NCBI GenBank assembly: GCA_902805855.1
Contig: CADCUJ010000002.1
Location: 8,420 to 55,954 of the forward strand
Length of the DNA: 47,535 nucleotides
Source: an uncultured Nocardioidaceae bacterium
GTDB taxonomy: Bacteria; Actinomycetota; Actinomycetes; Propionibacteriales; Nocardioidaceae
Direction: 5' to 3'
The notes under the pieces are model-generated. The model did not search any database. It was not told where the DNA came from and saw nothing but the letters and a program-made list of their open reading frames with translations. Positions 32,490 to 41,041 of this stretch are shown in pieces. Within the stretch, counting starts at the first letter, position 1. Each line of letters opens with the position of its first letter. The translations under genes were made by a program, and so were the position numbers.

Positions 32490-33362
32490 TCAGCGACTGA
32501 CGGAGACCGGATCCCCCAGTCCGGCGAGCTTGTGAGGGTTGCGCATGGAGTAGAGCCGCGAGATTCGCCCGTTCGCCACCGTCAGGCTGACCGCCGTCAT
32601 GCCGAACTTCGGCGGCGCGTCGATCCGGATTGCAGGAGCGCCGTTGAGCCAGACCGTGCTGATCTCCATCTGATCGACGAAGCGGGGGAACTTCGCCAGG
32701 AACGAGACCACGCGTTCCGCGCCGACGACCGGATGCCGGACAGCGGCCGCGAACCCACCGCTGTCGGCGATCAGCACCACATCGGGGGCCAACACGTCCA
32801 TCAGCCCCTGGACGTCCCCACTCACCAGGGCAGCGAGGAACCGGTCCATCACCTGCCGCTGCTCCTCCCGGTCGACCTCCATCCGCGGGTGTCGGGCCGC
32901 GACGTGTTCCCGCGCTCGGTGCGCGACCTGCCGTACTGCCGCCGGCGTCTTGTCGACGGCAGCGGCGATCTCGTCGTACGGCGCATCGAACACCTCCCGC
33001 AGCACGAACACGGCCCGCTCGGTCGGGGTGAGCGTCTCGAGCACGGTCAGCATCGCGATCGACAGGCTTTCGGCGAGCTCGACATCCTCGGCAACGTCCG
33101 GGGAGGTCAGCAGAGGCTCTGGGAGCCACTCCCCCACGTACTCCTCCCGTTGCCGCGCGATCGTACGCAGCCGGTTCAGGGACTGACGGGTGACGATCCG
33201 GACCAGGTAGGCCCGCGCGTCTCGCACCTCCGACTGCGGCACGTCCGCCCATCGCAGCCAGGTCTCCTGCACGACGTCCTCGGCGTCGACCGCCGAGCCG
33301 AGCATCTCGTAGGCGATCGTGAACAGGAGGCTGCGGTGGGCGACGAACGGGTCGCCGGTCAT
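32490..33362 (-). CDS. ECF41-type RNA polymerase sigma factor (SigJ-like)
   Basis: A 290-residue sigma factor. Region 2 (SLLFTIAYEMLGSAVDAEDV, VQETWLRW) and region 4 (LTPTERAVFVLREVF, YDEIAAAVDKTPAAVRQVAH) are followed by a SnoaL/NTF2-like extension from about residue 165. ECF41 factors use this extension instead of a separate anti-sigma factor. The linker WLPEPL at 79-84 is typical. Two extension motifs recalled for the group, DGGGK/R and NPDKL, appear as DSGGF (200-204) and NPHKL (275-279). The ATG at 33362 overlaps the upstream decarboxylase stop (ATGA). The genetic partner is also the ECF41 hallmark. Confidence 0.93.
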   Translation of the reverse strand: MTGDPFVAHRSLLFTIAYEMLGSAVDAEDVVQETWLRWADVPQSEVRDARAYLVRIVTRQSLNRLRTIARQREEYVGEWLPEPLLTSPDVAEDVELAESLSIAMLTVLETLTPTERAVFVLREVFDAPYDEIAAAVDKTPAAVRQVAHRAREHVAARHPRMEVDREEQRQVMDRFLAALVSGDVQGLMDVLAPDVVLIADSGGFAAAVRHPVVGAERVVSFLAKFPRFVDQMEISTVWLNGAPAIRIDAPPKFGMTAVSLTVANGRISRLYSMRNPHKLAGLGDPVSVSR

Positions 33363-33949
33363 GACTGCGACGCTACCCCGACCGGCCCGGCCAGCGGCCT
33401 CAGGCCACATGCCTGCGCGAAGCCCTCGGACTCGATCCCGAAGGCGACATTGGCTCGCGTCGTCAGGTTGGCGAACGCGATCGCCGCCGTCAGCTCGACC
33501 AGCGCTGCGGCACCGAGCCGCTCGAGCAGCCTGGCTGACATCTCGCCGGTGACCGTCGGCGGGGTCTGACTCATCGCCTCGGCGTATCCCATCACCTCAC
33601 GCTCCAGCGTCGTGAACGCGTCCGACTCGCGCCACCGTGGCACGTGTCGCGCCTTCTCCACGTCGAGGTTCTCGTTGTGCGCCTGGAAGTAGTTGAAGTC
33701 GAGGCACCAGGTGCAGCCGATCATCGCTGCGACAGCCATGTGCGCGAGGGACTTCAGCTGCTCATCGCAGGCGTCCCACTTCTGCACCTTGTTGCCCATG
33801 CCGAACGTGGTCATCAACACCTTGGGGTTGTGCCAGTACACCCCGATCGCGGTCGGGACCTTCCCTAGCTTCCTGGTGGCCATCTGCTTCATCAGGCCTC
33901 CCTTGAGACCGGTGATCTGCGCCGCTGGCACCCGGGTCGTGCTGGTCAT
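33359..33949 (-). CDS. Carboxymuconolactone decarboxylase/AhpD-like protein (ECF41 partner)
   Basis: A 196-residue AhpD-like fold protein. The redox motif CTWC (Cys79, Cys82) is followed by LDFNYFQAH, as in AhpD and related peroxidase partners. ECF41 sigma factors are typically encoded with such carboxymuconolactone decarboxylase-like genes, oxidoreductases or epimerases, and usually activate them. Here the partner is first and the sigma factor second in one operon with a 4-bp overlap, under a promoter matching the ECF41 pattern. The ATG has GGAGG six nt upstream. The substrate is unknown. Confidence 0.92.
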   Translation of the reverse strand: MTSTTRVPAAQITGLKGGLMKQMATRKLGKVPTAIGVYWHNPKVLMTTFGMGNKVQKWDACDEQLKSLAHMAVAAMIGCTWCLDFNYFQAHNENLDVEKARHVPRWRESDAFTTLEREVMGYAEAMSQTPPTVTGEMSARLLERLGAAALVELTAAIAFANLTTRANVAFGIESEGFAQACGLRPLAGPVGVASQS

Positions 33950-33993
33950 GACTCCTCCATCGGGATCGGATCGTCGGGTCGGTTCGACATGGA

Positions 33994-34020
33994 GACACCA
34001 GCCGATGTCCGGTTGTGACA
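33994..34020 (-). promoter_or_regulatory. ECF41-type promoter of the decarboxylase-sigma operon
   Basis: On the minus strand TGTCACA (34020-34014), 16 nt, then TGTC (33997-33994). The published ECF41 target pattern, as recalled, is TGTCACA - about 16 nt - CGTC. The element ends 44 nt before the decarboxylase ATG, implying autoregulation. Confidence 0.65.
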
Positions 34021-34084
34021 GGTGGTCGAGCAGGAGGGGTCCGCGAGGGTCACTGACGAGGCGATCCCAGGCAGCCGACGACTC

Positions 34085-35869
34085 TCATCGGTCGCCTCGC
34101 ATCTTCGCGAGCCTCGCGCGTAGGGCGGGCGCTCGGTCGGCGTTCGCATGCAGCTCGACGTACGAGTCGCCGTGGGCCCACAGCAGCGCGTCGTCAAGCC
34201 TCCTCACGGCGCCGGGCGGGTAGCGGTAGTCCATCTGTTCGGCAAGAGCATCCGCGTCCACCGAGCGCAGGGTGTCTCCCAGCTCGGTCAGCGACGTGAT
34301 GCCGAGCTCGAGGACCAGACCAGAGATCCACAGATAGTGCTCGGTGCGTGACCATCCGGCATCGGCGTACTGCCCGGCGAGGAAGGCCGCCAGCTCGCGT
34401 GAGCTGATCCGCGGGTCGTCGTCGTCACTGTCGACCTCCGAGCCGGTCGATCCTTGGCCAAGCCTGCTCCTTATCGTGGAGAACTCGCGATCCGCGAGCT
34501 CCAGCAGCCCAGCCGCCAGCGTGAAGCGGCGGTCGAACTCCGACACGTGTTCCTCGGGGATGGAGCCCTTGTAGCGGATGTCGTGCTCGAACTCGGCCCA
34601 GGCGTGTTGCAGCACCGTGCGGATCTGGACCTGCGCCAGGCGGCCCCTGAGCCGTTCGTACGCTGGCTGGCTGGCGTGGGCAGCACTCAACCCGACGAGC
34701 AGGTGTCGACTGGCGTAGCCGAAACGACCCTCGCTCGCAGCCTCCCGGCCAAGGTCACGATCGTCATGGACGGTGACCTGGTCGTTGAGGAGGTCGACCA
34801 CAGCCTGTACGTCGCTGTGCACGTAGGTGATCACGCGGACCCCGATCTGGTCGGTGATCTCCCGAAGCGGCTCGGTGAAGACTCGGCGGCCAGCGACAGT
34901 GCGCGCTGCCTTGCTCGCGAACGAGGCCACGGACTTCGCGCGGCCGGTCACGCTCAGGTAGTTGATTCCCGCGTCGTCGAGGATCGAGGTCGTCAGCTGC
35001 ACGAAGTCATCCGCCGCGAGCCGCAGCTCGGGCTGCAGCTCCGCGTAGTCCCGAACCGCGGAGCCACCGACGTCGGCTGTCTCGGGCGTGGTCTGCTGGC
35101 TTCGTGGCGTCGGCACGAGGTCCGTTGGCAGTGTCGGGGTGACGATGTAGCCGGTCTCGACATCACCGTACGTCGTGGTCAGCTTCGGCTTGCGGGCCGC
35201 GAAGAGGGCGACATAGGCGCAGACCACCGCATCGGCCTGGTCCTCGACCACCCGCAGCTCGCTCTTCCGTTCCGCAGTCTCCACGTCGTTCCTCATGGAC
35301 TGCCAGGACTGGGGGCGTCCGTGGTCCTCTTGGCCTTCGACCACGAGCGGAGGGTCTGCGTCCGCGAGCCCCTCGAGCAGACCAAGGAGCACCAGCATCT
35401 CGCGGCGTAGCTGCTCGAGATCGCGGCCCGGCTTGTTCTTGTACTTCAAGGTTCGTCCCAGACCGAACAGCGCCACGGTTGCCGGATGGGGGTAGACCTC
35501 GATGGCCCGGCGTGCGCGGCGCGACCGCGGGTTGATGTCGAGGCCGAGCCGCGCCGCGATTCGAGCGCCTCGTGGTTGCTCGCTGAGCTCCGGCTTGCCG
35601 GTGTTGGACGGATGTGCACCGGCGTCGAAGCCGGCGAAGTCCTTGTTGAGCAGGGCTTCGGCGGGCCGGTTCCCCGTCGGGTTCCGGACGATCAACGGCG
35701 CATCGATCGCCACCAGGCACTTTTCGGCAACGAACGGCGCCAACGCGGCGCAGATCTCGTCGTCGGTTTGCGCGGCCGACACGTGAACCAGGCGCCCCTC
35801 CTCGTCCAGGACGGCCAGGCCCGTGGGGCGACGCTCACCCCAGGCCAGGTCGACTCCGGCGAAGTACAC
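34085..35869 (-). CDS. DUF429 nuclease-like domain fused to RelA/SpoT synthetase-like domain
   Basis: A 594-residue protein. Residues 1-245 look like DUF429 (RNase H-like fold) with candidate acidic residues Asp7 (GVDLAWG), Asp56 (VAIDAPL), Glu124 (IEVYPHPA) and Asp210/213. After a linker, residues 275-435 match the (p)ppGpp synthetase fold: Arg310/Lys312/Lys320 (GRAKSVASFASK), Asp340 (ITDQIGVRV), Tyr385 (FGYASRH) and VQIRTVLQHAWAEFEHD. The Glu expected before VQIRT is Gln413. The last 150 residues are helical and unrecognised. It could make or use nucleotide alarmones, or modify tRNA as toxSAS enzymes do. GTG start 39 bp after acVLRF1. Confidence 0.85.
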   Translation of the reverse strand: MYFAGVDLAWGERRPTGLAVLDEEGRLVHVSAAQTDDEICAALAPFVAEKCLVAIDAPLIVRNPTGNRPAEALLNKDFAGFDAGAHPSNTGKPELSEQPRGARIAARLGLDINPRSRRARRAIEVYPHPATVALFGLGRTLKYKNKPGRDLEQLRREMLVLLGLLEGLADADPPLVVEGQEDHGRPQSWQSMRNDVETAERKSELRVVEDQADAVVCAYVALFAARKPKLTTTYGDVETGYIVTPTLPTDLVPTPRSQQTTPETADVGGSAVRDYAELQPELRLAADDFVQLTTSILDDAGINYLSVTGRAKSVASFASKAARTVAGRRVFTEPLREITDQIGVRVITYVHSDVQAVVDLLNDQVTVHDDRDLGREAASEGRFGYASRHLLVGLSAAHASQPAYERLRGRLAQVQIRTVLQHAWAEFEHDIRYKGSIPEEHVSEFDRRFTLAAGLLELADREFSTIRSRLGQGSTGSEVDSDDDDPRISSRELAAFLAGQYADAGWSRTEHYLWISGLVLELGITSLTELGDTLRSVDADALAEQMDYRYPPGAVRRLDDALLWAHGDSYVELHANADRAPALRARLAKMRGDR

Positions 35870-35891
35870 GGGGAGAAGCCTGCCCTACGCA

Positions 35892-35904
35892 GCCCGATAC
35901 GGGC
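35892..35904 (-). terminator. Small hairpin between acVLRF1 and the DUF429 fusion gene
   Basis: GCCCG - TAT - CGGGC, a perfect 5-bp stem starting 4 nt after the acVLRF1 stop on the minus strand. It may weaken read-through into the next gene. There is no T tract. Confidence 0.35.
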
Positions 35905-35908
35905 GAAG

Positions 35909-36529
35909 CTAGTGGTCGAAGAGGGTCACCACAGACGACTGCGCGTCGAGGATCGCCTGATCCAGCACGGCTCGCCGCGGGTCGGGCACCGGCAGCCACG
36001 TCCCACAGCGCGCCTCGCGTACGCCGACCAGCCGGTCGTCGGCGAGCACCTCGTCAACGGCGCGGCGGTCGCCACCACAGACGAGCGCCATCAGGGCAGC
36101 CTCTCCGAGCAACCGAGCGGCGTGGTCGGCCGCCGCCTCGTAGGCCTGCCTCGCCTGGTTGTCCCGGCGGCGTGCGAACCTCTGTTGGCTCTGCCCACCG
36201 GCCTTGGTCCGGCCCTGCACGTGCCGGCCGCCGACCTTCGAGGCGGTGACCTGGTCACCGGCCAGCCGGGCGACCGCGAAGCCGCCCTTGCGGGCCAGGA
36301 TCACCGCCCACTCGTCGGGAGGTGACATGGCGGCCGCGAACCCGGCTGGGTCCGCGGCCCCCTCGTACTTGCGGTCGAACGGCAGCGCGAGGTCGGCCCG
36401 CTCGCCGTCCTCGCCCACCGCACGCAGCACGCCGTCGATGACCGACAGCTCAGTGCGGCCGTGGCGGACGCCGAAGTTCGCCACCCAGCGTGGCACTCGC
36501 GCGGCCGGCACGAGCACCGAGCGGCTCAT
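35909..36529 (-). CDS. acVLRF1 family peptidyl-tRNA hydrolase
   Basis: A 206-residue protein of the actinobacterial VLRF1 group, related to eukaryotic Vms1/ANKZF1 and release factor eRF1. The core motif is GGRHVQGRTKAGGQSQQRFA, with GGQSQQR at 111-117, in which the Gln is expected to act in peptidyl-tRNA cleavage. A basic helix (RRRDNQARQAY) follows, as in Vms1. It probably frees nascent chains from stalled ribosomes. It begins 27 bp after the sufT stop and may be transcribed with the suf operon. Confidence 0.9.
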   Translation of the reverse strand: MSRSVLVPAARVPRWVANFGVRHGRTELSVIDGVLRAVGEDGERADLALPFDRKYEGAADPAGFAAAMSPPDEWAVILARKGGFAVARLAGDQVTASKVGGRHVQGRTKAGGQSQQRFARRRDNQARQAYEAAADHAARLLGEAALMALVCGGDRRAVDEVLADDRLVGVREARCGTWLPVPDPRRAVLDQAILDAQSSVVTLFDH

Positions 36530-36556
36530 CAGGTGACAGCCGGAGGCGCGAGCGGG

Positions 36557-36916
36557 TCAGACGTTGAAGCCGAGCGCCCGCAGCATCTCGCGCCCGTCGT
36601 CGGTGATCTTGTCCGGACCCCACGGCGGCATCCAGACCCAGTTGATGGTCACGTCCTTGACCAGGCCTTCGAGGGCCTGGTTGGTCTGGTCGGTGATCAC
36701 GTCGGTGAGCGGGCAGGCGGCCGAGGTCAGCGTCATGTCGAGCACCACGTCCGAGGACTCGTCGAGGTGCACGTCGTAGACCAGGCCGAGGTCGACCACG
36801 TTGATGCCGAGCTCGGGGTCGACAACGTCCTTCATCGCCTCGTAGATGTCGTCCTTCGCGACCGGCGCGGGGCCGGTGAGGTCGACCTCGGGCAGGTCAG
36901 TCTGGCTCTCGGTCAT
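36557..36916 (-). CDS. sufT: Metal-sulfur cluster assembly factor SufT
   Basis: A 119-residue DUF59/MIP18-family protein. The core is YEAMKDVVDPELGINVVDLG, then LTSAACPLTDVI with the conserved reactive Cys, and MPPWGPDKITDDG near the end. SufT aids maturation of Fe-S proteins together with SufU/SufS. ATG 36916 has an AAGGAG site and overlaps sufU by 4 bp. Confidence 0.94.
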   Translation of the reverse strand: MTESQTDLPEVDLTGPAPVAKDDIYEAMKDVVDPELGINVVDLGLVYDVHLDESSDVVLDMTLTSAACPLTDVITDQTNQALEGLVKDVTINWVWMPPWGPDKITDDGREMLRALGFNV

Positions 36917-37392
36917 GGTTGCTCCTTGTTTCCGAGTTCTCCGATGATCCGCGATGTCGCGTCCTTCCAGGCCATCCACGACAGTAGCGCGCACTTGACC
37001 CGCGCCGGGAACTTGGCGACCCCGGCGAACGCTACGCCGTCCTCCAGGGCCTCCTCGTCGGGCTCGACCCCACCGCGACCTTGCATCATGTCCAGGAACT
37101 GCTCGTGGAGGGCGAGCGCCTCGGGGACCGTCTTGCCGATCACCAGGTCGCTCATCACCGACGTCGCGGCCTGGCTGATCGAGCACCCCTCGGCGTCGTA
37201 GGACACGTCGTCGATCACGGCGCGGTCGTCCGAGCCGGACAGGTGCACCCGCAGCGTCACCTCGTCCCCGCAGGTCGGGTTCACGTGGTGCACCTCGGCC
37301 TCGAACGGCTCGCGCAGACCCGCATGCAGCGGGTTCTTGTAGTGGTCGAGGATGATCTCCTGGTACAGCGAGTCGAGATTCTGCGTGGTCAT
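36913..37392 (-). CDS. sufU: Fe-S assembly sulfurtransferase SufU
   Basis: A 159-residue zinc-dependent sulfurtransferase that takes sulfur from SufS. Zinc ligands are Cys41 and Asp43 (NPTCGDE), Cys70 (YDAEGCSIS) and Cys134 (RVKCALLSW). The short insert between the second and third ligands (GRGGVEPDEEALED) is typical of SufU and absent from IscU. It lies 9 bp after sufS in the suf operon. Confidence 0.95.
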   Translation of the reverse strand: MTTQNLDSLYQEIILDHYKNPLHAGLREPFEAEVHHVNPTCGDEVTLRVHLSGSDDRAVIDDVSYDAEGCSISQAATSVMSDLVIGKTVPEALALHEQFLDMMQGRGGVEPDEEALEDGVAFAGVAKFPARVKCALLSWMAWKDATSRIIGELGNKEQP

Positions 37393-37401
37393 CGCCTCAC
37401 C

Positions 37402-38667
37402 TCAGCTCATCCGGAAGTACTTCTTGGTGTACTCCAACCCGTCCACCAGGGCGTCTATTTCGGCGGGCGTGGTGTAGAGGTACGACGACGCCCGCGTCGA
37501 GCTCTGCACACCGAAGCGCTTGTGCGCCGGCTTCGCGCAGTGGTGACCCGCGCGTACGGCGATCCCCCGCGAGTCGAGCACCTGGCTCACGTCGTGCGGG
37601 TGGATGCCCTCGATCTCGAACGAGATCGCCCCGCCACGCTCGCCACCGTTCCCGACGGTGCGCGGCCCGAGGACCCGCAGCCCACCGATGCTCGCCAAGC
37701 CCTCGAGGGCGTAGCCGGTGATCGCCTGCTCGTGCGCCTTCACGTTGTCCATCCCGATCGCCGACAGGTAGTCGACCGCGACACCGAGCCCGACCGCCTC
37801 GACGATCGGCGGCGTGCCGGCCTCGAACTTGTGCGGGATGTCGGCGTACGTGGACCGCTCCATGGCCACCGTGGCGATCATCTCCCCGCCGCCGAGGAAG
37901 GGTGGTAGCTGCTCCAGGACCTGCCGACGCCCCCACAGCACACCGATCCCGGTCGGGCCGGTGACCTTGTGGCCGGTGAAGCCGACGAAGTCAGCCCCGG
38001 AGGCGACCACGTCGACCGGCATCTGCGGCACCGCCTGCGCGGCGTCGACCACGACGAGCGCACCGACTTGGTGCGCCCGATCGGCGATCTGGCGGACCGG
38101 GTTGACCGTGCCGAGCATGTTCGACACCCAGGTCAGCGACACGACCTTGGTGCGCTCGTTGAGCAGGTCGTCGATGTTCGAGAGGTCCAGGGCACCGTCC
38201 TCGGTGAGCCCGAACCAGCGCAGCCGTGCGCCGGTGCGTTCGGCGAGCAGCTGCCAGGGAACGATGTTGGAGTGGTGCTCCATCTCGGTGATCACGATCT
38301 CGTCGCCCTCGCCGACGGACAGTTCGCCCTTTGCCCACGCCAGGGTGTTCGCGACCAGGTTGAGCCCCTCGGAGGCGTTCTTGGTGAAGATCACCTCGTC
38401 GCGCGAAGGTGCGTTGAGGAACGTCGCCACCTTGTCGCGGGCCTCCTCGAACGCCGCCGACGACTCCGCCCCGATCTGGTGCATCGCGCGTGCCACGTTG
38501 GCGTTGTGCCGCTCCAGGTGGTCCACCATCGCGTCGATCACCACCTGCGGCTTCTGCGAGGTGTTCGCGCTGTCCAGGTAGACCAGCGGAAACCCGTCGG
38601 CCAGCGTGCGCGACAGGATCGGGAAGTCCTTGCGCAGGACCTCCAGCTCGGGAAGCAGCCCGTCCAT
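37402..38667 (-). CDS. sufS: Cysteine desulfurase SufS
   Basis: A 421-residue PLP enzyme that removes sulfur from L-cysteine for Fe-S cluster assembly. The PLP Lys is Lys234 in FTGHKVTGPTG, and the persulfide Cys is Cys377 in RAGHHCAKP on a short loop, as expected for type II desulfurases. TEMEHHSNIVPWQ is also conserved. It overlaps sufC by one base (TGATG). Confidence 0.96.
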   Translation of the reverse strand: MDGLLPELEVLRKDFPILSRTLADGFPLVYLDSANTSQKPQVVIDAMVDHLERHNANVARAMHQIGAESSAAFEEARDKVATFLNAPSRDEVIFTKNASEGLNLVANTLAWAKGELSVGEGDEIVITEMEHHSNIVPWQLLAERTGARLRWFGLTEDGALDLSNIDDLLNERTKVVSLTWVSNMLGTVNPVRQIADRAHQVGALVVVDAAQAVPQMPVDVVASGADFVGFTGHKVTGPTGIGVLWGRRQVLEQLPPFLGGGEMIATVAMERSTYADIPHKFEAGTPPIVEAVGLGVAVDYLSAIGMDNVKAHEQAITGYALEGLASIGGLRVLGPRTVGNGGERGGAISFEIEGIHPHDVSQVLDSRGIAVRAGHHCAKPAHKRFGVQSSTRASSYLYTTPAEIDALVDGLEYTKKYFRMS

Positions 38668-39434
38668 CAGGACGCGGCCGCCACGTACCTGTCGTAGCCC
38701 TCGGCCTCGAGCCGGTCGGCGAGCTCCGGTCCGCCCTCCTCGGCGATCCTGCCGCCGACGAAGACGTGCACGAAGTCCGGCTTGATGTAGCGCAGGATCC
38801 GCGTGTAGTGGGTGATCAGCAGGACACCACGGTCCTCCTGCTCGCGGAACCGGTTCACTCCCCCGGCTACCACCTTGAGCGCGTCGATGTCCAAACCGGA
38901 GTCGGTCTCGTCGAGAATCGCGACCTTCGGGTTCAACACCTCGAGCTGGACGATCTCGTGCCGCTTCTTCTCACCACCGGAGAAGCCTTCGTTCACCGAA
39001 CGGGTCGAGAACGCGGTGTCCATCTTCACCCGCTCCATCGCGGTGTTCACGTCCTTGACCCAGGTGCGCAGCTTCGGCGGCTGGCCGTCGATCGCGGTCT
39101 TTGCGGTGCGCAGGAAGTTCGACACCGACACCCCCGGCACCTCGACCGGGTACTGCATCGCCAGGAACAGCCCGGCGCGGGCCCGCTCGTCGACCGACAT
39201 CGACAGCACGTCGGCGCCGTCCAAGGTGACGGTGCCGGCCGTGACCTGGTACTTCGGGTGCCCGGCGATGGAGTAGGCCAGCGTCGACTTGCCGGAGCCG
39301 TTCGGCCCCATGATGGCGTGGGTCTGGCCCGCCTTGATGGTGAGGTCGACCCCGTTGAGGATCGGGATCGGCTCGTCGCCGCGGTCACTAGCGTCCACGC
39401 TGACATGCAGGTCGCGGATTTCCAGGATGCTCAT
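38667..39434 (-). CDS. sufC: Fe-S cluster assembly ATPase SufC
   Basis: A 255-residue ABC-type ATPase that drives the SufBC2D scaffold. Walker A is GPNGSGKST, the family-specific FSGGEKKRHEIVQLEV replaces the usual signature, and Walker B is VAILDETDSGLDID. It lies 54 bp after the Rieske gene, a small gap within the operon. Confidence 0.97.
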   Translation of the reverse strand: MSILEIRDLHVSVDASDRGDEPIPILNGVDLTIKAGQTHAIMGPNGSGKSTLAYSIAGHPKYQVTAGTVTLDGADVLSMSVDERARAGLFLAMQYPVEVPGVSVSNFLRTAKTAIDGQPPKLRTWVKDVNTAMERVKMDTAFSTRSVNEGFSGGEKKRHEIVQLEVLNPKVAILDETDSGLDIDALKVVAGGVNRFREQEDRGVLLITHYTRILRYIKPDFVHVFVGGRIAEEGGPELADRLEAEGYDRYVAAAS

Positions 39435-39488
39435 CTGTCCTCGTTCTCTCTCAGCTGTGTCGGATCGGCCAGCTCGATCAGCCGTGGA

Positions 39489-39815
39489 TCAGCCGGTGTT
39501 CAGTGGGTTGTGTACGTCGACCAGCACGTCGACGCCTTCGACGCGGACGGGGTAGATCGCGACCGGTTCCGTGGCGGGCAGGCCGGTGGGCTTGCCGGTG
39601 CGCAGGTCGAAGCGCGAGCCGTGCAGCCAGCACTCGATCTCGCAGCCTTCGACGTCGCCCTCGGACAGGGCGATCGCGGCGTGCGAGCACTCGTCGTAGA
39701 TCGCGTACCACTCGTCCTCGTCGCGGACCAACGCGACCGCGACGCCGTCGACCTCTGCCGCGACGGTCTGACCGGACTTCAGGTCTGCGCTGCCGCAGGC
39801 GCGGACGAAGCTCAT
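39489..39815 (-). CDS. Rieske [2Fe-2S] ferredoxin of the suf operon
   Basis: A 108-residue single-domain Rieske protein. The cluster ligands are Cys-x-His in YDECSHAAIAL and Cys-x2-His in IECWLHGSRFD. It resembles the ferredoxin subunit of non-heme iron oxygenases. In many actinobacteria this gene lies between sufD and sufC, but M. tuberculosis lacks it, as I recall. It may give electrons for cluster assembly; this is not proven. It overlaps sufD by 4 bp. Confidence 0.92.
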   Translation of the reverse strand: MSFVRACGSADLKSGQTVAAEVDGVAVALVRDEDEWYAIYDECSHAAIALSEGDVEGCEIECWLHGSRFDLRTGKPTGLPATEPVAIYPVRVEGVDVLVDVHNPLNTG

Positions 39816-41041
39816 CGCGCTCCCCCCGACGCCAGCGGTGTCCCGACCGAGCGCTCCAGCTCCCCCTCGACGGTCCTCATCAGCTCGTCGCGGATCTCCG
39901 TGACACCGATCCGGCGGATGATGTCGGCGAAGAAGCCGTGCACGACCAGTCTGCGGGCCTCGTCGGCGTCGATGCCGCGCGACTGCAGGTAGAACAGCTG
40001 CTGGTCGTCGAAGCGCCCGGTCGTCGAGGCGTGACCGGCGCCCTCGATCTCACCGGTCTCGATCTCCAGGTTCGGCACCGAGTCGGCCTGACACCCGTCG
40101 GTGAGCACCAGGTTGCGGTTGGACTCGTAGGTCTCGATGCCCTCGGCCACCTGACGGATCAGCACGTCACCGATCCAGACCGAGTGCGCGCCCTGACCCT
40201 GCAGCGCCCCCTTGTAGTCGACGTTGCTGCGGGTCTTGGGGGCGTTGTGGTCCACGAAGAGCCGGTGCTCGAGGTGCTGTCCGGCGTCGGCGAAGTACAG
40301 CCCGAGCAGCTCGGCCTCGCCACCGGGTCCGGCGTACTCCACCGAGGAGGAGATCCGGACCAGGTCGCCGCCGATGCTGACGAGCGCCTGCCGGTAGGAG
40401 GCGTCGCGGCCGACCTCGGCGTGCAGGTGCGCCAGGTGCACCGCGTCGTCGTCCCAGTCCTGGACGGAGACGAAGGTCAGGTTCGCACCGTCACCGACCC
40501 GGATCTCGGTGTTGCCGGCGCGGACCGCATGGCCCTGGTGGCGGACGACCACGGTCGCGCGTGCGTGTGCGCCGACGTCGACGAGGAGGTGGTGGAAGGT
40601 GGCGTCCGGGCCGGTCCCCTCCCCGGTGACGTTGACCAGGATCGGCCGCTCGAGCTCCGCTTCGGCGGGGACCGAGATCACCCGGGCCTGCTCGAAGGAC
40701 TGCCACGCCTGGGCGCTGACCCGGTCGTTCGGCGTGTAGACCGTGCCGAGCCGCGGGTCGTCACGGCCGACCCTCTCGACCGTCACCTCACCCGGGGCGT
40801 CGATCTCGACCGAGCCCTTGCCGCCCTCGGTGAAGGTGCCGTCGTGCAGCCCGCGGAGGCGCTTGAGCGGCGTGAACCGCCAGACCTCCTCGCGGCCGTT
40901 CGGCACCGGGTGGTCGGCCAGGTCGAAGGACCCGGCCGGGTGCAGGTGACTGGCCAGCTTGGTGCTGGTCTCTACCGCGCCCGCGACAGCGGGCTTGTCC
41001 GTGCTGTCTTGGCTGTCGTGGCTGTCTTGGGTCACACTCAC
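39812..41041 (-). CDS. sufD: Fe-S cluster assembly protein SufD
   Basis: A 409-residue scaffold subunit with a right-handed beta-helix. Recognisable parts are [19 protein letters not shown] near the start, [19 protein letters not shown] in the helix, and [20 protein letters not shown] with the conserved SufB/SufD C-terminal helices after it. It pairs with SufB and SufC. It overlaps sufB by 4 bp. Confidence 0.96.
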   Translation of the reverse strand: MSVTQDSHDSQDSTDKPAVAGAVETSTKLASHLHPAGSFDLADHPVPNGREEVWRFTPLKRLRGLHDGTFTEGGKGSVEIDAPGEVTVERVGRDDPRLGTVYTPNDRVSAQAWQSFEQARVISVPAEAELERPILVNVTGEGTGPDATFHHLLVDVGAHARATVVVRHQGHAVRAGNTEIRVGDGANLTFVSVQDWDDDAVHLAHLHAEVGRDASYRQALVSIGGDLVRISSSVEYAGPGGEAELLGLYFADAGQHLEHRLFVDHNAPKTRSNVDYKGALQGQGAHSVWIGDVLIRQVAEGIETYESNRNLVLTDGCQADSVPNLEIETGEIEGAGHASTTGRFDDQQLFYLQSRGIDADEARRLVVHGFFADIIRRIGVTEIRDELMRTVEGELERSVGTPLASGGAR

